A stretch of DNA of 64,000 nt from Agapetus fuscipes. Lineage: Eukaryota; Arthropoda; Insecta; Trichoptera; Glossosomatidae. The translations under genes and the position numbers were made by a program. This document shows positions 1 to 9,800 of this stretch, piece by piece (the first letter of the stretch is position 1; every line of letters begins with the position of its first letter). Below the pieces are notes generated by a model. It did no database searches and had not been told where the DNA came from. It saw only the letters and a list, made by a program, of their open reading frames with translations. The stretch spans positions 19,344,001 through 19,408,000 of the forward strand of contig OX637339.1 of NCBI GenBank assembly GCA_951799405.1. The letters are read 5' to 3'.

Positions 1-60
1 TGCATCCTGCCTCCTTTCGTCTAGGGGTGGCCGATACCTCCACACAACTCTGTCCTTGCA
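1..60 (-). mobile_element. LINE ORF2 3' end fragment
   Basis: On the minus strand, aaggacagagttgtgtggag leads into ggccacccctag. This matches the tail of the LINE ends at 41300 and 62340 (CKDRKKWRQLCRGSGHP). Confidence 0.6.
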
Positions 61-69
61 TACTACTTT

Positions 70-118
70 CAACTGTATATTTTTGTGCTCTGCCAGGAAT
101 TGAACCCGCAACCTTCTG
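70..118 (-). repeat. SINE family B 5' fragment
   Basis: Reverse of the B tRNA half: gtgctctgccaggaattgaa is the complement of the B-box region. It lies head-on against the next plus-strand copy. Confidence 0.55.
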
Positions 119-135
119 ACCTTGGTGACCTTGGT

Positions 136-640
136 GACCGGTCCGTAGCTCAGTGGTAACACTGCGGACTCTGAATGGGAAGGTTGTGGGTTCGATTCCC
201 GGCGGAGCACAAAAAATATACCATTTATATTTTCAAATTTGCTCTTCGCTGGTTGAAAAATTCATAAAACCTTTACCAATGACCGGTCACCAAAGGTCCA
301 TCCAGCCTTACAGCAACTGGGTCTTGCTTGAGAATTGGCGCTTTGTAGCGACGACGATCAAGCTCGTAAAAAGGTCAATAGCTCAATTGGTAGAATGCTT
401 GCATTCCATGCCGAGAGCAAGGGTTCGATCTCAAAGGTTTACTCAGCCTTTACAATAAAATGAGAACCAGCCCCCCCGGGAGCTGGGAAACCCCCACTTC
501 AACTGAAAGTGGTTGGTGTGAGGCCGGCCCCCTTACCTGTAAAAATAAATAGGTCCCGAAGCGCCACAGGCGACCCCTTCGGGGATAACGCAGGCAAGAA
601 GTCACACTATATGTGTAGCTTAGTTGCGTTAGTTGCGTAC
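136..640 (+). repeat. SINE B-C dimer, full length
   Basis: A tRNA-like head (tagctcagtgg A box, gggttcgattccc B box) and B body run to aagctcg. They are then joined through taaaaaggtc to a family C head (tagctcaattggtagaatgc). The C unit jumps from gggttcgatctc straight to aaaggtttactcagcc, lacking the usual cgagggtgtcagaaatg segment. It ends at the agcttagttgcgtt tail, here doubled. The same junction and deletion recur at 26330 and 33022. Confidence 0.88.
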
Positions 641-1080
641 CTTCCATTTACGATTCTGAAGAGTTACGACTAGACTAGGGATTAGTCAATATTCTTTCTG
701 ATATTGGTCAACAATGTCAGATGCTATGTCCTTGTCAAGGAATCGTTTAAGCTACAAGTATTAGTATACGAGTATATCAAGCATAAAGCAGATATGAAAC
801 GGGCTGGTTTATCTCAAGATTGTGGGAAATCCACAAAAATAAATATATAATGTGCGTACAATGTGTTTGCTCACTCAAAGTATATGCAAATACAGTACCA
901 AGTATTTACTTTATATTAAACAGCACAAAATTCTGGTGAAACCAGTTTTTTTTATCTGTGGCCATTCAAATATTGGCGTTTCTTGAATGTTGAACATTTT
1001 TAATTCTATGAGTTGTTTTTCCTTTATTATTTGTGTGTAATTTTATTTTTTCAAGATAATAAAAATATTATGACTACTTT
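641..1080. other. No gene seen; AT-rich
   Basis: No exon-like GC island, splice-flanked ZnT segment or recognisable repeat. Probably part of a ZnT upstream intron or flank. Confidence 0.5.
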
Positions 1081-1366
1081 GGGGCCGTCCATAAATTACG
1101 TCATCGATTTTGGCCGATTTTCGACCCCCCCCCCTTACAATCATCCTATAGTCATTATCTAATGACCCCCTCCCCCTCTTGCTGTAATAATGGATGAGCT
1201 TAATAATTAATAATGTTATATTACTTACATAATATTTTGCATATTTTGTAGAAATTGGTCTTTACAAGAACGACGTCACTTTTGATACTCGTACATCATT
1301 TGCCATCATCCGCAGACCAGACTCCCCCCCCCCTTAATGCAAATGACGTAATATATGGACAGCCCC
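1081..1366. mobile_element. MITE with ggggccgtccataaattacg termini
   Basis: Inverted ends: ggggccgtccataaattacg at the left and tgacgtaatatatggacagcccc at the right. Interior includes long C runs. Flanking ttt/tta may be a 3-bp duplication as in PIF/Harbinger elements. The right half recurs at 58732. Confidence 0.75.
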
Positions 1367-1700
1367 TTAGCCAATGTCACCCCTGTTTCAGGGAAGGTCG
1401 GCAAAAGTTGCAGGGCTTATGTTCATTTGAGGTTTGGTTATTTTAATTTGTAAGTACACATTCAGCATTTGTAAGCGCGAACTACACGTGTTGGTTTGTG
1501 GGCATACATCTGAGAGCTTTAAATGAATATATCCTTGCAACTTAGATTATAGATTATAGATGACCACTTTGCCAATGTCACCCCCGTTGCAGGGTTTATG
1601 TTCATTTGAGATTGGGTTTTTATGTTGTAAATCCACATGCGGTATGTGTAAGTGCAAACTTATACGTATCTGCTTACAATGCTTGTAATATGAATCTCAA
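1367..1700 (+). repeat. Two truncated family A copies in a row
   Basis: The first starts at ccaatgtcacccctgtttca and ends with tagattatagattata. The second starts ccactttgccaatgtcaccc at about 1563. Both lack the first ~50 bp. Confidence 0.7.
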
Positions 1701-1710
1701 ATGCTATGGA

Positions 1711-1858
1711 TAAAAGAAAAACAGCTTTGTTTTCGATTACGTGCATCGTCAGGTTAGTATTAATTTAACCACCTGACGATGCAAACGGATGTTTGCGAAA
1801 CCAGTTGTGGTATAAAAATATATATACTCACGTAATCGAAAGCTGTTTTTCTTTTATC
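1711..1858. mobile_element. Foldback element with hammerhead-like core
   Basis: Arms: aaaagaaaaacagctttgtt..cgattacgtg versus cacgtaatcgaaagctg..cttta. On the plus strand CUGACGA (1773-1779), stem II gcaaac/gtttgc (1781-1786/1791-1796) and GAAA (1797-1800) are enclosed by stem I accac/gtggt (1768-1772/1807-1811). Confidence 0.72.
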
Positions 1859-1939
1859 CTTAATGATGAACGATTACAAAGTTAATGCCTCTACAATCAA
1901 TAAAACTCAAATGTTATCTTCGTTTGATTATTTCTTGAC

Positions 1940-2190
1940 TTATAGGTTGGTATGCGGCTGACCACCCATACTGTGAAAAAATGGTTCACTTTGCCAATGT
2001 CACCCCTGTCTCAGGGAAGGACGGCAAGAGTTGCAGGGCTTATGTTCATTTGAGATGGGTTCTTATAATGTAGGTCCACATGCGGCATGTGTTAGCGCGA
2101 AATTATACATGTCTGCTTGTGGGAATGCACTTGATATAAATCTTAAATGATATATTATATCCTTGCAGCTTAGATTAGATTAGATTAGAA
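1940..2190 (+). repeat. Family A element, complete
   Basis: Runs from cttgacttataggttggtat to cttagattagattagattag. It has the internal block tcacccctgtctcagggaag and the late block atgcggcatgtgttagcgcg. Confidence 0.82.
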
Positions 2191-2299
2191 CCTGCTTATG
2201 GGCATGTATTAAATGTGAATCTTAAATGTTAATATATCCTTGCAATTTAGATTATAGTAAAATGGAATAACTGATCTTCGGTAGAAGTGGCATCAATGT

Positions 2300-2435
2300 G
2301 CAAGAGTCTTAGGGTATTATTCACACACAGCGAATCCACGGCTCAACCGTCACCTAACGTGAATTTTCCGTAGAAAAGAACAATGCTCCAAGGATCAACT
2401 TTTGATCAAATGTGCTGTGAATAACCCTGTTAATT
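2300..2435. mobile_element. MITE-like element with agggttattcacag ends
   Basis: Left end agggtattattcacacacag; right end gtgctgtgaataaccctgtt. A related half lies at 15069. Confidence 0.55.
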
Positions 2436-2859
2436 TACTTCAAAATGATCTTGTCACAGCTCGTATCGTATATTATTGTAAATATTGTAATCTTCCAATA
2501 AATCAACAGATAGATATTTGTGACCGACTGTATATTCGTAACATGATGTGTCGTAATATTATTGAGAGATAGTGGAGCCTTATCTGTAACCTTAGCACCT
2601 TATCCACTGGATCAGAGGAGCCGAATCTACAAATTGGTGACGTGACATTTTAGCTGCAATGTCTGATCGCTAGCTTAATTGGTTAAGCTTGTGCCTACTG
2701 AACTGGAGGCCTGACCTCAAATCCAAAGTCAAAACATAACATAACTAAGCTGCACGTATTGTGTAACTTATTATTGTGTTGTCTTCAAAGGAGTGTCATG
2801 TGGAACGTATTTACTTTTACAGGTAATGGGGCTAGTCTTATGCAATAAGTAGTAGAAAT

Positions 2860-3290
2860 CCAAAGGGACAAATTGAATCAGCTTAAATCCTTGAGCTATA
2901 GTGTGCCATAAATAAGTCAAAATAAGATTGGTAAGGGGTCCCTCAAGCATCCAACCTAGGCCCTGTTTTGGTTCTATGCATAAACAACTTTTAAATTTAC
3001 TTTATAGCCATTTATTTTGCCTTGTATTGTTTGAAAAAAACATATTTATGTTATGTTGCGTTATCTATCAGGTGATAGAAATTGTAATAAGAAGTAGTAG
3101 ACCAAAGGGGTGACTTGAATAAGTTTCAATGCTTAAACTAAAGTGTGCTATCATTAAGTCAAAAGAAAATCGGTAGAGGGTACCTCAAGGATCCAACCTA
3201 GGCCCTGTTTTATTTATATTCTTCAACAACTTTTTTATTTGTTTAAAAGCATTTTGTGTTGCCTTTATGTTTGCATCAATATGTTAACTT
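2860..3290. repeat. Diverged tandem duplication, about 233-bp unit
   Basis: Blocks ccaaagggacaaattgaat (2869) and ccaaaggggtgacttgaat (3102), and atccaacctaggccctgttt in both units, show two copies in direct order. No coding sense. Confidence 0.7.
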
Positions 3291-3679
3291 AAAAAAAAAC
3301 AAGAGATACAATCATCTTCTTCAACAGTGTTACAGCCCAATTCAAGCCTTGGTTTGCTTCAACCTCTGCCTGTCCTCCGATACCGCTGTCCAGTTCCCAA
3401 CTTATAAAAGTTGAGCCGCATCCCTCCCCACTTCATCCCTCCATCTCAGTCTGGGCCTTCCCACTCTTGTTCTTTCTCCCCGTTAACTGGTCACCATTTT
3501 TTTTGTATTCCGTGCGTCTGACTTCTGTCCAGCCCACCACAACCTTTGTAGTCTTATAAAGTTTTAAACACTGGGTGTTTGGTATATGCTGGACAGGTCA
3601 TCATTCCGCCTTATTTACCACTCTTCTCCATCCTTCACTGGACCTCTTTAAGCCATGCATTGTTGGTTCTGTTTTACAG

Positions 3680-3842
3680 GTGGGAGAGCTGGTTGGAGGG
3701 TACCTGGCGGGCAGTTTGGCCATCATGTGTGACGCAGCGCACCTCCTGAGTGACTGCGCAGGCTTCCTCCTGGCCCTCAGCGCCCTGTTCCTTGCCAGGA
3801 GACCTCCGCAGCCCAGGATGACCTACGGCTACCGCAGAGCTG
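3680..3842 (+). CDS. ZnT exon a: transmembrane helices 2 and start of 3
   Basis: The exon follows a pyrimidine-rich tract ending ttttacag and stops before gtacga. It encodes GELVGGYLAGSLAIM, then CDAAHLLSD with the helix-2 zinc ligands, and ends YGYRRA in phase 1. It reads open past both borders, but the flanking residues are not ZnT-like. Confidence 0.92.
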
Positions 3843-6800
3843 GTACGACAACTTCAATTATTATTACTCATAGTTTTTATCAAGGTCATCTTCATCATTG
3901 CACTTTCACGCTCAAGAAGCCTATCGTACACATGGGCGAAACGTCTGGAAGCTCCAATTCCTATAGACCACAGCAACAGATCCAAGAAAACATCTCTCCA
4001 GCATCATTAGCCGGCCGTGTAAGCCTTAAACTCTTATTCAATTGATTTCTACTTAACTTTTTAGAACTTTATAAAAATCCTAATGAAATACTGTTTTATT
4101 TTCCAGTCACCAAAGGCCCATCCAGCCTTACAGCAACTGAGTCTTGCTTGATAATTTGCGCTTTTTAGCGAGACCAAGCGCGTAAAAAGTCCAGTCGATG
4201 GCTCAGTTGGTAGAGCGCTTGCATTCCATGCCAAGAGCAAGGGTTCGATCCCCACCGAGAGTGTCAGATTCTCGTGTTTTCTTTTATTCTAAAGATAAAT
4301 ACCGGCATGGTTTACTCAGCCTTCACAAGAAATAAGAAACAGCCCCCTCGGGAGCTGGGAAACCCCCACTTTAACTGAGGTGGTTGGCGTGAGGCCAGCC
4401 CCCTTACCCATAAAATAAATAGGTTCAACTCGCCACATGCGACCCCTTTGGGGATAACGCGGAAAGAAGTTACACTATATATGTAACTTAGTTGCGTTTT
4501 TGCGAACGCATTATCGTGTTTTACATTGATTGATATGGGAAAATTTGCTTTGCTTAACGAGTGTTTCGGATAATGAGCCAGATACTGGAACAAATTATGC
4601 TTGCTATGAGAGGTTGAGGTGGAGACCCATAAAATAAATAGGTACCAAATCGCCACATGCGACCCCTTCAGGGATAACGCTGGCAAGAAGTTACACTTTA
4701 TGTGTGGCTTAGTTGTGTTTTGTTGCATTTATAAAACTATTAAAATAATTATCTTTTATTATACTATAGTTTATTTATTTTAAAGTACATTTGCGTAGCT
4801 ATCTACAGTGTTGTATGTATACATTGTCATGATATGAATACTAATTGACTACACTATAAATTATTATCTTTTGCATAAAGTAACAACCTCATTCTCTAAA
4901 TGTTTTAAATGCTCCAAGGCTAAAACGACTGATTGTAAAATTAAATTAAACTTTTCGGATATTTGACGATCCGTTGTAGGACAACTTACATTATTTTTGA
5001 CGTTTTGTTAGCACTGTAGCCAACTTCTTCAAGAGACACCCTTGTTTTGTGTAGATCATGGGTGAACTGATTCTCTTATCTAATCTAATCAAAGTTGCAA
5101 AGATATGTAACATTGGGGATTAACATTATATGCAATCACAAACCACAAACAGTGCGGTAATTATTTGGGTGAATTCCACGAAAGGCCAGTGTCTAACCAA
5201 ACCAATGGCTAAATCCGGCCATTTTGGTCGGATTCCGGCCGACCGGTCTGTATTCCAGTGGTAACACTTCGGACTCGTAAATGGAAGGTTATGGGTTCGA
5301 ATCCCGGCGGAGCACAAAAAAATACCATTTATATTTTCAAATTTGCTCTTCGCTGGGTTGAAAAATTCATAAACCTTTACCAAAGACCGGTCATCAAAAG
5401 GTCCATCCAGCCTTACAGCAACTTGGTCTTGCTTAAGAATTGGCGCTTTCTACAGCAACGTCCAAGTTTGCAGAGGGCTCTTGAGGTGTGATACACACAA
5501 AAACAGCGCTCACCAAATAAATCAGCCTAATTTTTTTTTAAGGACAGAGCTGAGACACATAGTTTGGCCACGGGTAGAGTGCAGCTTTGTTAACAGATGA
5601 ATATGATGGCGGTGTATTGTTGCAGAGGTTCTGGGCGCCCTGATGTCCATCCTGCTGATCTGGCTGGTCACCGGCATCTTTGTGTACCTGGCCATCCTGC
5701 GCCTGTGGGAGGGCTCCTACGACATCCAGGTGGACGCCATGATGCTGGTCTCCGGCGTGGGCATGGTGGTCAACGTGCTGTAAGTCAACATCACTCAAAT
5801 ACAAATAGCGACATCCACAGAGAGCCCAATGTGATCAGTTCCATCAGAGTAGGGCGCCTGCAGTGGGCTGGGTGTCTATTCACGATAGGGGATAGAGTAG
5901 ATTCATTTCGATTTTACCAGAAAAAGCAATAAATGGTATTGTGAGGCACAATACCTTTATTCCTTTTTCGGGGAAAATCGAGATGAGTCTTCTCTATCCC
6001 CTATCGTGAATAGACACCCTGGTCACATAATGAGAATGGATGACACAAACCCCATTATGCGCAAACACTCTCATCACCACAAGGACGAAGGAGACCAGGA
6101 AAGTCAATAATGCGATGGATAGTAAATAATAATCATATCTGGATGATTTATTTGGTGAGCACTGTTTTTGTGTAAATCACACCTCAAGAGCACTTTCTGA
6201 GATTGGTTGCTGCTAAAGAAAGTGTCAATTTTCAAGTAAGACGTTGTCAACGACGTTAGCCATGTTGAAAGCACCGGTTCCCATAGATCACCGAAGTTAA
6301 GCAACATTGGGCGTGGTCAGTGCTTAGATGGGTAACCGCTCAGGTACACCGCGTGTCGTTGGCATCTTGGACCGGTCCGTAGTCCGTAGTGGCAACACTT
6401 CGGACTCGTAAATGGAAGGTTGTGGATTCGGATCCCGGCGGAGCACAAAAATATACTATTTATATTTCGAATGTGCTTTTCGCTGGGTTGAAAAATTCAT
6501 AAAACTTTACCAATGACCGGTCACCAAAGGTCCATCCAGCCTTACAGCAACTGGGTCTTGCTTGAGTATAGGCGCTTTGTAGCGACGACCAAGCTCGTAC
6601 ACCTCTGCGGCACTACAACAAGTGTCATAGATCCCTAGAGTGTTTAGAATCTAGGGAGTCTCCCGCCCAGGATTTCTTAAAAAAAAAAAGACCCAGTTTC
6701 TGTAAGGTTGGATGGACCTTTGGCGACCGGTCTTTGGTAAAGTTTTATGAATTTTTCAATCCAGCGAAAAGCATATTTGACAAAAATAAATGGTAATTAT

Positions 6801-9800
6801 TTGTGCTCCGCCGGGATTCGAACCCACGACCTTCCATTTACGAATCCAAAGGGTTATCACTAGACTACGGACAGGTCCAAAATGAGTGGTGTTAACGCAG
6901 CTGCAGCCAAGGTGGACATAAGGTGATGAACAGGTGAGAGTGGAGGAGAATCCTGGATTCAGCCAAGGCCCACCTAGGGCTGTCCAGCTCATGATGATGA
7001 TGATGATGAGTCTAAAAATGTTTTTCTGTTTTATGAACTTCAGTCTGATATTCTTATTTGCTTAACACCGTCATTCACGCCTATTGTAGTGCTGGAGTAT
7101 ATTTAGTTTAGATAATGACTCACTTCCTTTGAACTAAATAAAGTGTTGCCAAATTACACAAAGCAGCGCATAACGAGGAAATTAAATTATTTTTATAAAC
7201 CTAGCTTGTGTCAACACCCATCACCTTTCAACAATTGGTTCTATGTTTATGTAACTGTTACTATAACTCTGTTACCATTTTAAATTTGCAACTTCTTGAA
7301 TACCCCCACTTCAAATGAAGTGGTTGGCATTATACATAAAATTTAACTCGGATATTTCACGAACCGTTTAGAGAGAACTTACATCATTCTCGACGTTTCG
7401 TCGGCGACGTAGCCAACGTCTTCAGGAGAACATCCTCTCTGCACGATGACTGAGGATGAACTGATTTAGGTTAGTTTTAAAATTAATATAATTGTTAAAA
7501 TGTCAAACGGCCGTAATTCTAACTTAAACCTAACTATTATACATAAAAGTCGTACATCATCCATTCTTTCAAGATACAATACAATACAATTCTAAATTTA
7601 TATAGCGCCTTTTCATGATTTTAAATCATTCCAAAGGCGCTTGTTCGCAAGAGAGTGCGAAGAGGTGGGTCTTTAATCCCCTTCTAAACCCAGCATCCAG
7701 ATCCATCTCACGCAGGTTATCTGGAAGGATGTTCCATGCAGCTGGAGCAGCCACCTTGAAGGCTCGTTGTCCAAACCATCTCATCATTCTTTTTTGTACT
7801 TTAATTCTCATATTCTCTTCTATACCACACTCATTCATCACCCCATCATTGCAAACTCTATCATTCAGTGTCTTTCTAGTCATTGCTTTCAGGTACGACA
7901 ATTACAATTTTATTAGCAGCTTCATTTACAGTCCGACCATTTCTTAATTCCAGGATGGCCCTGATCCTGCACGGCGCCTGCCACAGCATCTCCCACATCC
8001 ATTCCCACGGCGGCAGCAGCAGCCACTCCCACTCTCACTCCCACCCTGCTGCTGCGGGGAACGGGGTAGCGGAGCAGCGCGCCGGGGGCAGGAAGAACGG
8101 CTACAGGAACCTGGCCATGGAGCCCCTGGAGGCGCTGCCAGCCAACGGCAGCACCGCCTTCAAGGACAACATAACCACTACAGGTCAGCGGAATCCAAAA
8201 TCACATCTCCCTTATGGTGCTCTCACATGAAATCATCAACGACTATTATACTGATAAGCTCTGTTGACTGAAGAAGACTTGATTTGTTTATTTGACTTAT
8301 TTTATCTCGATTAGCAGAAACAATTTGATATAAAGTGTACAAATTAACCCTTTAACTGCGGGTGACACGCATAGGCAAGAGCTCCTATGTATAGAATGTG
8401 CAGTGACTTTAATAAATATTTTAATGAAAAGGTATCGAAATAAACAGTTTTTTTAGCTTCGTTCTTATCTCAATATCTTTGTTTTTTTCAATCTGATACA
8501 AAAGAGACAGAATTTGTTCTGTGTGAAAAGATTTAGGACTAAAGAGTTGCTTTCCAAGATCTGTTGGGGGTGGCTTCTTTAGCGTGATGATTCAGTGGAC
8601 AGAATTTGTGCCATTAGTTGACACCCCTGTGTCAGGGAAGGTCGGCAAAAGTTGTAGGGCTTATGTTCATTTAAGGTTTGGATTTAATTTGTAAGTACAC
8701 ATTCAGCATTTGTAAGCGCGAACCACACGTGTCTGTTTGTGGGCATGCATTTGAGAGCCTAAATGATAATATATCTCTGCAACTTAGATTATAGATTATA
8801 TAGTACATTTTTCATTGTACATTTGTTTGTGCAGGTTTTGAGGACGTGGAGCTCCTGCAGGCGGGCGCAGCGCCCAGCTCTCCTCCCAGCATGACGGAGC
8901 AGAGCATCAACGTGCGCGCTGCAGCCATACACGTGCTGGGGGACCTCATCCAGAGCGCCGGGGTGTTCCTGGCCGCAGTCATCATCAACATCTATGTAAG
9001 CACCACCTTGAGCTCATCCAATCTGGGCCAAAGGACTCAACGGGCGTCGGTAGAACTAATCAAGAATGGATTTCGGCAGAACAAGAGATTTTTTTTCCTT
9101 TCATAGATCTGAAGGATATGCTGCTACTTTCTCCTGTGATGACTGTCAGCTATCACGTCATACCTACAAATGTCTTCTTGAGACATGCTGGTACCCATTC
9201 TATCGACATGCTGGTACCAGAATCGTCTTTCCCATATTGCAATGTCTTCCGTACTACACATATTCTTTATTCCAGTGTTTCGTATTCTATCTAGTAATGG
9301 GTTTCCGGTAATGCATCTTAGGCCCAGTATTTTGAAGTATCGTAAAGTTAACTAAAATGGAATTTTAGTTAAATCATCATAATATTTCACTCACCGAATT
9401 TCGGCAGTAAATATTTAGTAACTTTAACTTTCGATTTCAAGATGGCGGCGCTTCACTGACAGCAGCTGGTTCTTTTTTAATGTAAGGATACATCAAAATT
9501 GTCGCAAACTGAACATTTTTTGTGTCGTTTTCTAGCTTAATGAAGGTTAGGCATATGATTTGTTATGAATAGTTGTTTGTTTTAAAGCTTTTGAATGGCA
9601 TTTTAATTATTTCCAAGATTTGGGGGCGTGTCTTCATACTTCGGCAATGTTCGGTTTTAGTTAACTCGAGATTGAGTATTTTGAATACAAGTTCAAGTAA
9701 TAGTTAACTAAAATATTACTACACTTCAATATACCGGGCCTCAGTAATCATTTGGGAAGTCTCTGAAAGGATTTTGTCCTCGAGTTTTCTACCCTAGTCT

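Noticed and set aside
136..210. Functional tRNA genes at SINE heads
   Set aside because: A and B boxes are good, but the acceptor and anticodon arms do not pair, and each head continues into a repeat body.
3575..4045. A 156-residue protein as one ORF
   Set aside because: Only 3680-3842 is ZnT-like. The flanks are intron read-through into a repeat.
6246..6366. A functional 5S rRNA gene
   Set aside because: It differs from a normal 5S at several sites, runs straight into a SINE and has no T-run terminator after it. A second copy has the same SINE attached.
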